Positions 49,445-62,990 are shown, numbered from the stretch's first letter. The stretch: 64,000 nucleotides of DNA from Ricinus communis (GCF_019578655.1 NC_063261.1:12948216-13012215); one strand, 5' to 3'. Numbers and translations are program-made. The notes: generated from the sequence alone by a model not told the origin.

Positions 49445-52400
49445 ATGGCAATGGCCGGACGTCTCAGATCGGGTCTCCCTCTCCTGAATCGGATTCTAAG
49501 ATCCAATTCTCTCTCTGCTACCGGATCCGCCGTTCAACGCTCCATTATTTGCCCTGCTTTCACATCTGAGGTGGCTATACAAAAACGTTAATTCGAAAGC
49601 CAAATTATTTTCATTTGTTATCTATCTGTCTATTTATTTGTTTAAATTGATTATCCGTTTCTGGTGACTTGGTAAAACGCCTAGCATATGCAAGCCCTAA
49701 GTTCGGAAATGAAGCAGAGAGTTCATCTTTTTTTTTTTTTTTTCTGAGATTAAAATATTTATTTAGGTTAATCTTTGACTAGCAAGTTGTCTGTTTTCTG
49801 TTTGGCATAGGCACAGTGTAGATGCTTATAAAGATGACCATAGTAGATGATTTTTGTAACTGTTCTCTAAAGATTGGGCATTTTGATGTTCACAGTGTTC
49901 TAAAAATTATGCCACTTCATCCGGTCAGAAGGAGGTGCGGGTTAAGGTAACTAAACTTGTTCAACTGGAATTCTGTATCCAACATATGATTATTTTATGT
50001 TTATGTGCCATTGTTGAATAAAAAGTGGATTTCTTTTTAAAAGTTTGTGACCGTGAAATGGAGATTAAATATAATGTAATTGACTGGGAGGAAATGCGGA
50101 AATTTTGATTTCTTCCTTCCATTGTACATGGAAAAGGTCCATGCCTACTTCACCTAGTAATTTTAAGTACCCCTTCTTGTTTTAAAAAAGAGAACAATAT
50201 TATTGTATGTAATCACATCCAAGCTTCAGCATGATAGAATTTTTTGAAAATTTTCATTGAAACATTGTATGATGTTGATATTATGAATGACTTTTTGCTT
50301 TTCATTTGGTAACTTTTTCGTACTTCTTATGACTAAAAGAGTTTGGGTTACTGTTTGATGTTGATACAACTTACAAGAATAGGGTTATGTTTGTTTCAAG
50401 ACCTGAGCTGACTAGATTGTCCAGTTTTGTAGTATACAAGCAGGAAATGGCCTGTAGTTATATACACATTGAGTAGTTGGCAAGTAATATTTACCGCAAG
50501 TTCACCAAGTCTAGAAGTGTAAAAGAGAGTTCATCTAATTATAATTTGTTCGTTTCAAATTTAACCCTGCATTGATCGCTGTCTTGGTTGTTTAGGTGCC
50601 ACTTGCTTTGTTTGGAGGAACTGGCAACTACGCCTCTGCTTTGTACCTTGCAGCCAAAAAAGCTAATGCATTGGACAAGGTTGAGTCTGAAATTTTGGAC
50701 CTTCTGGAGGCTATGAAGAAAAGTCCTACATTTTCCCAGTTCACAAAGGACTTGGCAGTGCCTTCTGATACAAGAGTTAAGGCCATTAATGAAATTTGTG
50801 CCCAAGCTAAGTTTTCAGATATTACAAAGAACTTCTTAGGTAAGATGCATTTTTCAGTTAACTGATGTTTTAATGCATGAAACTTTATTGTCTATATGTC
50901 TTTGGTAAATGTGATTTTCAAATACTTCATGTAACATTATTTCACTAAGTTTAGTTTTATATGATGGCCTGATTTTGTTCAGAGTAGATTGATGCTGCAG
51001 TAATTGGTGCTCAATTTGGTTTGAACTCTTAATAGCATCTATAACTTTGAAACTTTAGGTCTGAGGGTCTGGACCTCTCTTGCAATAATTTATGTTGTTA
51101 GAATTTTGTTTTTTGGGTAACTGGCTATTGTGATTATGATATTATTCTTTCTTCTTTGTTATTTTGTTGCCATGATGAAACTTAACGGGTAAATGAATTT
51201 GTAAACATCTAGCCTAACTTAGCAACTTCAGAACAAAATTGTTTCCCTCTGTATAGGAACTATCCTTTAAGAGTAAAATTGCATGACAGTTAATATCAAG
51301 GGGAAAAAGGAAAAAACTACTGCCTGCCTCCTGGTGTTGTGGAAACCTAGATTTAGTTTAAAGGCCATCTGCTGGCGATATGGACCTTATTCAGTATTTC
51401 CTGTTGATTGGACTGGACTTGCCTGCTTTGTTAATCTTGGCCTTGCAATCTGCTGTTAGGAATATTACATTAAATTTCAGTAGTCTGTCTCATATTTCAA
51501 ACCTTTGCTTGAGCAATTTATGATGTTCTGCATACATTTATTTGTGTAGCTGTTACTATTGGCTTTGATGGTATATATTTGAGTTTTCATATTCTGAACA
51601 TTTCTTTTTTGCATCTGTACTAGTTGTATTGGCTGAGAATGCAAGGCTGAGGCATATAGATGACATAGCAAAGAGATTTGTGGAGTTGACCATGGCAGAT
51701 AGGGGAGAAGTGAAAGCTGTAGTCACAACTGTTATTGTAAGTTTGAGACTTCACATTTGAACTTCTATTTCTTTTTAGTGTTTAGCACTTACTCTTTGTA
51801 TTTGTTTTAGCTTTTTTCCTTTGTTCTTTTAATTTCTCTTTATTTTGAATAATTATGACTTGATAATAGGCTATAAATATATAATTTCTACAGATTACTA
51901 ATTTATAGTAATGGGAGTGGAACCATATATTTCAGTGTCTTTAATGATTGAGGTGTAGGAATGCCTGCCCTGTTATTTCTCAAGAGAGCATTTGCATTTA
52001 TTTATGCTTAACTTTGTTTGTCTTTATAATTTAGTTTAATTGCTTTATCTAGACTCCTTTTACATGTTTTTGACTTTTTGTCTGAGTTTGATCAATAGCT
52101 TTGGACTTGCTGAGTTCATTTGCCATTTTAGGAAAACCAATTAATAAGCCTGGTAGGAAGGAAATATAGAACATTCATCAGAGGCTGTACTAGTCTGCTA
52201 GAGTGATGATAGATAATACTCGCTACGAAAGCCTGTGATAACCTCTTATCTTGTTAGGATGGTTTTTGCTAAATATGTCCGAAAAAGTAATTCCTCAAAT
52301 TAGGTAACCATGAACTTGTTTTATCAGCTTTGTTTAGGATATATTAGCTGGCATTTCTAACTCTCTAGAAGCTGAAATTGTTTTAATGTCAAATCATGCA

Positions 52401-52951
52401 AGCTCATTCTGTATATTTGTAAATCAGGTCATATATGTCCTTGCGGAAATTGAATTTTGGGAATACTTTTCTGTTGTTTTCCTCTAAATTTGGCTTAATC
52501 AGATGCTCAAGTAAAGTGCCCGAGATCATGCTCTACTCTATATGTTCTTGTCACCTAATACTGTGTATCTGATCCTTCTAATTTATTAGAGTTAACTCGT
52601 AGTACCTAGCGGTCTACTTTATATTGAGAATTAACTGTTGTAATCCCACACCAGCCGCTGCCCCCAGAAGAGGAGAAACAACTGAAGGAAACACTACAGG
52701 ACGTAATTGGACAAGGGAAGAAAGTCAAGCTTGAACAGAAGGTAAGCCTTATCAACTATGTAATTGTTTTGATGACAAGTAGTCGAATTGAAGTCATGCT
52801 AATAATCTCCAATGTATTCCAGATTGATCCTAGTATTCTTGGTGGCCTTGTGGTAGAGTTTGGGCAGAAGGTGTTTGACATGTCCATTAAGACTAGGGCG
52901 AAGCAGATGGAGAGGTTCCTGCGGGAGCCTATAAACTTTAGCACACTCTAA
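49445..52951 (+). CDS. ATP5: Mitochondrial ATP synthase subunit O (OSCP, delta), 249 aa, six exons
   Basis: Exons: 49445-49570, 49896-49946, 50596-50839, 51624-51736, 52655-52741 and 52823-52951 (TAA); all introns are GT-AG and the frame is continuous. The first two exons encode a mitochondrial targeting peptide rich in Arg, Ser and Leu (MAMAGRLRSGLPLL). The mature OSCP domain begins at VPLALFGGTGNYASALYLAA. Family signatures follow: TKNFLVVLAENARL across exons 3 and 4, and near the C-terminus the delta-subunit signature region IDPSILGGLVVEFGQKVFD with a basic tail. In the F1Fo enzyme OSCP joins the top of F1 to the peripheral stalk at the inner membrane. The length fits plant homologues (about 240 aa). 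The gene looks intact. The symbol follows Arabidopsis usage. Confidence 0.96.
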
Positions 52952-53080
52952 AAGTTGCCTTGCCTACCTTCCTGTCAACATCTTTCAATGGTCTAGGAAG
53001 TAAAAGAATTCTAAATTTCTTGCTTTGTTTTTGTTCACTTGTACCTTTCCCTTTCATATCTGGGAATGCATCTTTTCGCA

Positions 53081-53086
53081 AATAAA
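53081..53086 (+). terminator. Likely poly(A) signal of the OSCP gene
   Basis: AATAAA lies 130 bases past the stop codon, a usual distance for a plant 3' UTR. Confidence 0.6.
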
Positions 53087-53099
53087 AATTTGTTCAGGG

Positions 53100-54865
53100 C
53101 AACCACTAATAGACCTGTACATTCTTGATTGAGTTTTCATTTCTACTATAATATATTGGAGGTCATAATTTGTTCAAATTTGATTTGCCCTGCACATTGA
53201 TAGAGTTTATGGGCGTTGTTCGCCCATTTTTGTGATGAATGGAGGTTATTTTTTTTAAGAGCGAGGTAGAGTGTATAACATATATAGATGAAGATTTATG
53301 TTGATATATCTTTGATTTAATCATGAATTTTTATTTATTTTTAATTTTCTTTGTTTGAGACGTTAAATCTAGTTCCTATTGGGATTGGAACTCGAAATCA
53401 AAGGGCCTTTCTTGAAGATGATTTAGGTACACTATTGAGCTTAATTTCATTTGACAATGGTTAATTATTAATGTTTTTTCTTGGAAAATTGATGCAACTC
53501 TACCCAAATTTGGTATATGGCAATATTTTAGACAAAGTTTAAAGATATTTTTATCTTTTAATTCATTTTACTTGTAAGTTTTTATTAATATTTATATTTT
53601 AATGTTAATAAATAAACAGGAAAAATTAACACGAATGAAATCCGCAGATAATTTGATAATAATTTGCATTCAATTGAGTCCCATATATCTTCCGAGTCCT
53701 TGACTTGATTTGGACTGTATGTATGTCTAAAATGACAACTCCTCGGGAATTTGAAGGAAAGCAGTTTGTCCCATTCGCCAACTCCTCTCTCTCTCTCTCT
53801 CTGAACTTCTCTCTCTCAGCGTCCACCATTTGCATTCACATTCGGAGGATAGATCTACCCTTAATGTAATTGGGCGGGTTGGGATGAAGGATCTTGAACT
53901 TGTATTTTGAGGCTAAATGACTTCAATTTCAATTATTTTAATAAATAGATTCATAATTTCTATTTAGAGGCTAAATTGATCCAAATTTTGACTAAAGCTG
54001 CAGAAATTGATGATAACGGTGTTGATGATATTTTGGAAAAAATCGACAAGTGAAATAAAAGCAGCAATTATTAAATTTGATTTTTTCAATAAAACAAAGA
54101 AATGATTTCTAATATATAAAAAAAAGATTTAATTTTCAATATTAAGAATTAATATTTATTTGAATTTAATTTAATTTAATTTATTTAGATAAGAAGTATA
54201 GTAGATATGCCCATAATTTTTTTAAAGATGGGATGTATTTGACTTTTGAATAGAAGTTATGGACTTATTTGTTGAAATACTTAAAAATAGACTCATTCAA
54301 TCTCAAGCTACAAATTCAAGAAAATATTTGACCTTTTATCCAACTTGTTCTGACTAGGACTATAATCGAACTGAGCTAAGAATTTTTTTTGTTAATTTAG
54401 GTTTGATTTTTTTATTGTCAAGCTAACTCCAATCAAATTCACCATATTAATTCATAGTTCATAAGTCTAAATAAATTTAATCGAAGCTAAATGAGTTATA
54501 TATATATATAAATTATCAACGAAAATATTCATTGATTTATTGAAAAACTATTTAGTATAAAAATTATAATTAAATACTAATACTATATTTGATGAGTTAA
54601 TTCACAAATTTATTGACAAGTTAGCTTACCAACAAATTAGATTTTGCTTAGCTTGCACTCGATTTATTTATTAAAAGAACATCATAATACGAGCATCATA
54701 AAACAAGCTCAAGTGAGCTTTCATTTGATGCAGTTTCGAGTATGTCAAGAGAGCTTAGTTAGTTTACTACATATAAGATTCTAACTTGCAACTTGCTTAT
54801 ATCATGGACCACAGACCATGTAGCTGCATGGTTCCGTCTAGGTATACGTGTGCGTCAGATGCGCG
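53100..54865. other. Non-coding spacer after the OSCP gene
   Basis: No gene is supported. A (CT)n run lies at 53784-53802. Near 54200-54300 there are units like TGTATTTGACTTTTGAATAG and TTATTTGTTGAAA, related to the arms of the element at 5455-6135. Confidence 0.4.
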
Positions 54866-54869
54866 TCAG

Positions 54870-55400
54870 ACGCTGATGCATCTTGAAGTAATTTATATTC
54901 ATTAAATATATACATTCATTAATTTATGTTCATTAAACATGTATAGATGTTTCATTATTTAGACGTTTGCTAATTTAGTTTTATTGAAAAGATATATGTA
55001 CCACAATATAAAAATTTATAGTATAATTTTAGCTTGATGTTTTCTTTTTATTTACTAACTGAAATGATGATTTATGCTATGTCTATGTTATATATGCCTA
55101 TGAATTATGAATGCTTATATCAAATACAAAAGTATTTTAATTTGCATTACAAAAATAATGAATCTAACTTTCATATGAAAATATTGATGAAAATTATATA
55201 TACAGATAATAAACATTACAGTACCAAATAATGAATATTGAGATTAATACTGATGAATAATACATGAAACAAAATGAATATGAACGTTAACCGTAATGAA
55301 TATTTAAATACAAAAAAGATTAATTATATAAAATTTACATCTAATGAATATTATACATGTAGAAAATAAATATTTTAGTAAATGTAAATGAATAAAAAAA
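54870..55400 (+). repeat. Region dense in ATTCATTA or TAATGAAT motifs
   Basis: The octamer-like motif TAATGAAT/ATTCATTA and close variants recur many times, without fixed spacing. A similar stretch lies at 57110-57360, so the two bracket the foldback at 56679-57036. They may be subterminal regions of one DNA transposon, but no terminal repeats were found. Confidence 0.35.
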
Positions 55401-55479
55401 CTAATAGTATCTAGTCCAATAAAAATTGTTTGACATGTATTATTATATTTTGAAATATAGAATCTTTATTTTGGTACTC

Positions 55480-55700
55480 GTACTTATTATTGATATATAA
55501 AATTCAAGTTTATGTATAATTTTAATTTTTTCTATTAATTTATTAATAATTTTTCATATTGTACTAATAAAATCTTAAAATATAAAAAAATTAAGAAAGA
55601 TATTAAAAAATATTTAAATTATTATAATTTCTAAAAACATCGTAAATGATTATAGAATATTCAATATTATTATTATTTACAAATGATGTGTATAAATCAT
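55480..55700 (+). repeat. Partial copy of the AT-rich dispersed element
   Basis: Carries the AAATTCAAGTTTATGTATAA start block and a TACTAATAAAATCTTAAAAT block shared with other copies. The rest is too diverged to place. Confidence 0.4.
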
Positions 55701-56678
55701 AACGTGTTAACTAAAAATGAATAAAATAATTTATATATAAATGAAGAAGGTTGGTAAATTAATTTCTATAAGTAAGATAAATAATTATTAAAAACTTACA
55801 TTCTTAATCTAATTTAAATAAAAAAAAAAAAATAAATCTAACTTATTCTAAAACAAATCATTCTAAATTTATTTATTTTCAATTTATTTTATATTTACTA
55901 ATTTTTTAAATTATGTATAATTTCAAGAAATAAAATAGTAATTCATTTTAGTCTAGGTGGCTTAATTTTAAATAATTTAAACCAATCTAGAAAGTTTTTA
56001 AATTATTTTAATAACTGTTCAATTAATAAAATTAAAATATAAATAGAAAAATAAAAGAATTACTAGAATAAAAAGAAACAAAAATAAAAAGATATTAAAA
56101 GGCTCAAATTTAAATAAAAGAAAAATAATTACAAGTTAGTTCCAAGATCAATTATTTAGACCCTTATGACCATGTAGCTAGATGGTCCGAGTCCGTCGTA
56201 TAATTTACCAACTTGTAATTTTTCGTGGTTACAGAGACGCTTCTAGGGCAATTTATATCCTGCATCTTGGTTCACCTTGCAGTGTGGGCTGATAGCAGGA
56301 ACATATGTGTATTTTAGTTGTTTTGCCTTTTTTATTTTTATTTTTTATTTTTTTATTTTTTTATTTTCTTATTTTAAATTTGAGATTATTATAAAATGAA
56401 TTATAAGAATTAATGTTATATAATTTTAAAATCATATATTAATGTATTTATAAAAATTAATTTTTATTTATATGTTATACAATTGTCATAATTATTTTGA
56501 GTTTAACTAATAATGTAAATATAATATTTCTATGAATAATAATAAATTACAAATTTTTAATATCCTTTTTTATTTTCTTTATACACAAACTTAAATCTAT
56601 GTGTTAAAAGTAGTACAAATATTAAAATGTATCAAAATATAGTAATGCATGTTAAAAAATTTAAATTTTAAAATTTAA

Positions 56679-57036
56679 TAAAAATTTAGTATTTAAAAAG
56701 TTTCTAAAAATTATATTATATTAGTTTTAATATATCATTTATTTTATCATTTGTAAAGAATATATTGATTTTTAATTCTCCAAATTATGACTAATTGAAA
56801 AATAAGAAAATGTGTTACTAATTATGTTAATTTTTAAATTTTATTTACAAATAATAAATTATAAGTAAACAAAATTTAAAAATTAACATAATTAGTAACA
56901 CATTTTTTTATATTTTTCAATTAGTCATAATTTGGAGAATTTAAAATCAATATACTTTTCGCAAATGATAAAATAAATGATATATTAAAACTAATATAAT
57001 ATAATTTTTGGGAACCTTTTATATACTAAATTTTTT
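56679..57036. repeat. Long foldback: inverted arms of about 170 bp around a 16-bp loop
   Basis: The left arm is 56679-56848 and the right arm 56865-57036. Read in reverse complement, the right arm follows the left closely through TTAGTTTTAATATATCATTT, TCTCCAAATTATGACTAATT and TGTTACTAATTATGTTAATT, with scattered mismatches. It has no coding content, and is probably a foldback-type MITE. Confidence 0.88.
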
Positions 57037-57109
57037 TATATTATTAGTGAATGAAACTAATTTTTTGCATATTTTACAATTTAAATATTTCATCAATATG
57101 TAATTGATA

Positions 57110-57360
57110 ATTTCATAATCAAAAGTGTTACCTTTTTATAATGGACATCAATATTCATCATTTATAAGATAATACTTATTATTTACTGTAATGATGTTCA
57201 TTTTGTATTCAATCAATATTTAAATATTCATTATTTTAGTGAAGGATATACATCATTTATGATCTACGCGTTCATTAATTTGTTATTATCAATTCAGTAA
57301 TTATAAATTTATATATATTTCTTAAATCACCATGAAATATTTATTTTCAGATGAAAATGA
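57110..57360 (+). repeat. Second region dense in ATTCATTA-type motifs
   Basis: Resembles 54870-55400 in motif content (ATTCATCATTT, GTTCATTTTG, ATTCATTATTTTAG). Confidence 0.3.
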
Positions 57361-57739
57361 TGTTGATTCTTTATAAAAGTTAGATTCAGAATGAGTGTGA
57401 TAATTTTATTTATTTTTTTCAAATAGAAAAAGATGATGAATGCTATATACATTAGTCTTGAAAATACTTTTTATATTAGAGGTTTGTAAGAAGGCGAGAA
57501 AATTTAGAAAGGTAGTATAAGAATGATTATCTATACATTTTTTATATTTTGGAAGGATTCTCAGTATTATTTATACATTATGTCTTCCTACAAAATTGTA
57601 AAATTTATGTTTCAATCTACTTGTCATTTTTATAATTAGAAAATAATTTAGATATGCAACAATTAATCTACAAAATATCCATACCATTGACAAAGTATTC
57701 AAATATATAAAAAGTACATTATGCTAATCATTATTCTGT

Positions 57740-59200
57740 TGTACTACTGATTAAAACCATAAGTAAAAGAAATAGTCCAAGGCATGTACAGAGCTAATCG
57801 ACAAATATAATAATACAAGCATAATGCATACCATCATTATACGGTATTGCACTCCAAAATGATCGCATAGGGAGGTTACCATAGCACAGATGTCATATAT
57901 GTCGTCTTCGACATTCTCAAACCTGTCAATAAAGTTTGTCAGGGAATGCTTAACAAACACAATGTCCTGCTCCATTTTCTCATGCTTCTTTTTCGTGCGC
58001 AATAAAGAGTGTTTAATAGTCCTCTGAATGTCCTCAACCTGAGAATATAACTTAGCGATCATGATGCTTCCACACTTCTCTCGATCTTAGACTTCTCCAA
58101 CTTAACCAGCTTTGCTTTTATCTCCTTTAGTTGAATTAACATCTCTACAGCTCCACCTGGTCCCACCCTTGCATCTCATTCTTGGTTGTCATTTTCATCC
58201 TTATCAGACTCAATAACATTGTTAAGATTAACTTGTTCTTTAACAAAAACAAATATATCATTTTCTCTTTTATGTGAAGTAGTATGGTGAGTGTGAGATT
58301 TTATGCAGTAGAGCTAATTATAGAAATTGGAATATAGTATTTTTTTGGTCAAAAGGTTTTAGCTTGATGGAAATATGAGTTATAAAAGCATCAACAACGA
58401 TTGAACCCCTATCTCTAAGTGTAATGTCATATAACTATTTCTGGAACCACATACCAGTTTGCACTCTATGGCCTTTCTCCATGCACTATAGAAAAAAGAG
58501 CTCAGACTTATTTATTACTACACTAATCTTCCCTCTAGCTTGCACGTTACACATCATGAACTTATGGATGTATGTCAATATTATTTTGTTAAGGTTTGAT
58601 GCTTTAGAATACCTTGTTCTAAACCAAGGCTGTCCAGAAAGCTTTTTTCATGCCTTATGCTTAGCAAACTCTTATGGTATTTTATCAAAGCCATCTTTAT
58701 GGAAACCAAACAAGTCATCAAACTCCTCAAAATTTAGAAAATAATTTTTGCCTAGTAGTCTAAAGGCCATAGAGTAATATGGTTGCTTAGCTTCATGATC
58801 CTTCTCTAAGTAAGGAGTACTTAGAAATTATAGGGTTAAATCAATGATACTAGATATTTGGATAATAAGCAAATGTCTTCCAACCTTAAATTAATTATAC
58901 CAGATATTTGGAAAATAAGCAAACGTCTTCCAACCCAATTTGTTAAGGAAACTATCAACCTCTTTATTTATGCCTAAAGTCTTCAGAGAATCACGACATG
59001 CAAATCAACGAGACATGAACTTACAAGTTTTTAAAACCTTATACCTTTTCTTTATAGCTTGTTTGAAAATTTTATTTTATTTAAAGAAACATAATGAATC
59101 TCGAGTAAAGATTCTTTCGTTGCTTTGGTTGGTTGCTTTCTTGATTGCTACTTTTTGCATTGCTCTTCTCTCCTTCACTTATTTTTTTTAATTTATATAT
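57740..59200 (-). pseudogene. Probable Athila-type gypsy ORF1 relic
   Basis: Read on the minus strand, 58750-58400 gives RLLGKNYFLNFEEFDDLFGF, then PWFRTRYSKASNLNK, YIHKFMMCNVQARGKISVV and INKSELFFL, CMEKGHRV, with stops between. The pattern of an aromatic-rich head, a YIH-type helix and an LFFL segment resembles the ORF1 of Athila-like elements. Downstream, 58270-57751 holds a coiled-coil stretch (LIQLKEIKAKLVKLEKSKIE; then a frameshift and 57751-58062) ending in a hydrophobic segment. No LTR or pol could be found with it. The family call is by pattern memory only. Confidence 0.4.
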
Positions 59201-59669
59201 TGGATCTAGCTTCTTATAAACCAATGATCTTGATTCTCACCATTGTTATACTACTTGAAAACCTTGATTTATAGAGGTATAAAAATTTAGGGTGGGTAAC
59301 AACTTAGGGTTTAAAAAATTAGATGTAGGGGGAATTTAGGGGTAAACCGAGAGAAAAAGGAAAAGAAATAAAAGAAATGGAAAAGTATCCTTTTTATGTT
59401 ACAAACTAGATTAGAGTGTCGCTTTCATTAATGTAAATGGCTATTATGCCCCTCATGACAAAGTACTACTTAATAAAGATTATCTGAGCGCTTTCATTTG
59501 ATGCATTAGGTTTGACAACTCTCTAGAATTCAATTAAAAACAAATACTTACTACACTTCAAATAGAATATGGGGCATTGGAGCAATTCAAAACTAATAAA
59601 TTAGAATTATAAGTTGGCATTCCAAATAAGACAGATTTAACAAGATTGAGAAAAAGGTTGAACATAGTT

Positions 59670-62131
59670 TTCAAATTGGAATTGTAGGTTCTTTATTTAA
59701 AGTCAAATTCCCCTCTACTTGTTGAAATCCTTGACTAAGTTGATTACCCTGATTGTCATTAAGGCTATAACTTATGTTGCAACTGCTGCGTTTTCCATGA
59801 GCTCTACGTCCTCCTCCACCACATCCTCCATGATACCCTTTATGCCTTGCTCTATATCTGAAGATGCGTGGCCTACCACAAATGCATATGAAAGAAGAAT
59901 TGTGCAAAGTGTTGCCACCAAGATTAGAAGTTTTAATACTTTCATATTTACCATTCCATCATTTCAATTGAGAATGTTTGCCTTCAACACCTCTAGCTTT
60001 CATCTTACATACTCCATCTTACTCCTCGATTCCATACATAAATTAGTGCAATCTTGAAATGCTCGCTCAATTTCCTTATATTTTTTGTACTCATTTATCA
60101 TGTGAGGATAATCACCGATGCAAAAAAATCTTTGTATGCCAGTGAAATAGATCCTTTCTCCATCTCTTCATGATATATCTCTCGTGCACATGTTCTGTGT
60201 TCTTCAAAGACATAACTTTAAAAATATGATGACAAACCAATCCTTCAGACTGAAATTTCTTGCAAGTGCAAGAATAATATTCCCCGGCTTCCCGATGCTC
60301 AACAGTGTACTTAACATTCTTGTACTTATTGTTCTTGATTATATACTTGTCTAGAATTTTAAGCTTATGAATCCCATCTTGCATTGCATCTTCTTATGGA
60401 CAGAAAAATATTGTAGTCAGTTGTGTTCCTCATCAACTAGTGGAACAAAATGACAATATATTGTATGTTTTATCTCCTTCTGCACTTTTTAAAAATTGTT
60501 TTAATGTAAAAACTCTTGGAACTGATGCTTTCATTGAAACTATGTTGTGCACTTCAACACTTTATTATTTAAATAAAGATCAACCATAAACTCCTCCTGT
60601 ATATTCGCACTTAAAGTAATTTCATATTGCTCCATAAATTATTTGTGTGCTCCTCGAGTGTATGTAACCATCAATGTATGCATACATACCCTTGCTTCTT
60701 TCGGTAGAAACCATGCCTGCCTAAAAAATTTGGTTAAGATAGATAGGATCCCAGCTTTCTTTCTTATGGTACAACTTTGTCAATCATTGATTATTTTTCA
60801 ATGCATTTCAATTGATGAACTCCATCAAATCACTCTGAATGTGTCAATTGTCCTATAGTCATAAACTAAAGACTTGAACTCAATCATGACTTTTATCAAA
60901 ATCAGCAACACCTCTAAACTTATGAGGCAGCTTATACATGATGTGCCACAAGCAAAATCTATGTATTGTATCAGGCATTATGTCCTTTACAATAGCCTTG
61001 ATGCTCTCTCATTGATTAATCAAAATGGTGTAAGGATGTACATCATCCATTACAGAAATTCAAGTAGAGAACAACCACTTGAATGATGCAACATCCTCGT
61101 GCGAAACTAATGCATAATCTAGAAGAATAGATTGGCCATGGTGATTGATGCCAATAATAGTTTTAATGGCATCCTATATCAGTTGACGAGATAGGTGTGA
61201 AACTCTTAAAAAGCATCCTTGCATATGGATGAACCTCAAGCACATTTTCCAACATTCCTTCTTCATATGCATCAATTAAAATAGAAAAAATCTATATATT
61301 TTTACTCCATGGATATGAACATTTATGAATGGCCTCTGCATCACCATTACCGAGTCTAAGTCTCCTCCTACTTTCAATGAAGTTCCTACAATCTTTAAGG
61401 AAGCATCCTAAATTTGTTAGGCCTATATTTTTGAACCTCTAGCAACCAAATACTCTTGCACGACCTTATTCCAGCAATGTTGTTTGCTTTTAGAGAGCTC
61501 TTCATTTCAATACTCAAGTTTTTATTTTCGGGCATTAATCACGACATATCAAGATCAAGGTTATAGTTGTTATTATAAATTTGTTTAGAAACCATCCAAA
61601 CACCACCTTTCGTAAATGAAATTATCCTTGCAAGATAGTTTATCCTTTTGGATACTTTCTCTGTGTATGTTTTCCTTCCTCTATCACATCTAATTGTTTG
61701 GTACTTATAATGCTCGCTTTTATTCTTATTGACTGATTTTTTTGTTACGCTAAATCCTTTCAATATACTATGAAATCTATAAGCATGAAATAAGTTATTA
61801 ATATTGGTAAACATTATTTTTGGCTTAGGGTCTTCTTCAAATTTCAATCTATTGTTGTATTCGATTTCATTAATTAAATCAGCATCTTCATGGTTCACAG
61901 AGTCATACGAATCTTCAACGAAATCATTTTCTATTTCATCTTCTTTAGAATGAGCAACCTATACATCTTCCCTTGCATAACAGTACTTGCATCTTCTCAT
62001 CCTTCATTGTACATTGCCTCTGGGTTACTATAGCTTCCATCACCACCTTCCATTAAATTTTCGTCTTCACTAAAGCCAAATATCTCTTCCATTGATTGAT
62101 CTTTATGTCGGATATTATACATATCATCCAT
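59670..62131 (-). pseudogene. FAR1/FRS-like MULE transposase pseudogene
   Basis: Domains in order on the minus strand: an acidic N-terminus from 62131 (MDDMYNIRHKDQSMEE, then an in-frame stop); a FAR1 DNA-binding domain within 61539-61898 (FHAYRFHSILKGFSVTKKS, CDRGRKTY); a MULE transposase domain over about 61240-60870 with INHHGQSILLDYALVSHED, then VHPYTILINQ and TIHRFCLWHIMYKLPHKFRG; and a SWIM zinc finger in 60112-60384 (CTCKKFQSEGLVCHHIFKV). A C-terminal tail with Gly-rich GCGGGGRRAHGKR sequence ends near 59671. Stops and frameshifts lie between and within domains. Plant FRS proteins descend from such transposases, so this could be a dead transposon or a dead FRS gene. No terminal inverted repeats were identified. 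Confidence 0.8.
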
Positions 62132-62139
62132 TAAACAAG

Positions 62140-62915
62140 CAATTTATGTTGCTAAAGAAACTAGAAGAGAAACTCACTTAGTTTATAAATTTTGGCTTTG
62201 TTTGGACCTATAGAAAACTTGTATGGCAGACTTAAAAAAATTTTCAACTTATTCTAGTTTTAAAGTAACCCATAAATTAAATTGAATTAACTATTTAGCT
62301 GTTAAAATTAAATTAATTTATCTTTTTATTAAACGGATGTGAAAAAAGGAGAGGGAGATTTTGGTGCTGGTAGTTAGATATTGAAATAAAAAAATAAGAG
62401 GAAAAATTTGACAAAATTTTAGGCGTGTAAGGTGTGCATATTATGTGGCGGTAATACACTAACTTGCACCGGACCCCAAAAACATTAAGGATGATTTGGT
62501 GATTTAACTATACATTTTGCAAACTAATCCGTCTAGTAGCGCCCATTGCAATATTTAGACTCATTTTCTTTTATTTTTTATTTTTTTTATTTTTTATAAT
62601 TTTTTAAAGAAAGGTTTCAGTAGAGCTCCGAAGAAAATTAATCATTAAAAGAAACAAGTGAGACTCTACATAATATTTATAATGTGCTGGATTGTTGTTG
62701 GGTATTCGAAAAATAAGTTAAGAATTTTATTTTATTTAAAATTTTAATTTTTTTAATTTTTTAATTTTTATAAACTTTATTTTTTAAAATTTATTTTTAA
62801 AAAGTATCAATTCACCTAGTCAAAAGCATAAAAATCAATGTTGGAAATGCCGAATGCAGCTTTAATATGGAGCAGGATTTGTGCGTTTTGCTCTAAGCTT
62901 TGTTAATTTGTTTTT
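62140..62915. other. AT-rich non-coding spacer
   Basis: No gene is seen. Confidence 0.4.
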
Positions 62916-62922
62916 ATCTGTG

Positions 62923-62989
<67 letters not shown>

Positions 62990-62990
62990 C

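Noticed and set aside
52756..52951. A minus-strand 62-codon frame over the last OSCP exon
   Set aside because: It is the antisense shadow of exon 6, whose sense frame encodes the conserved OSCP C-terminus.
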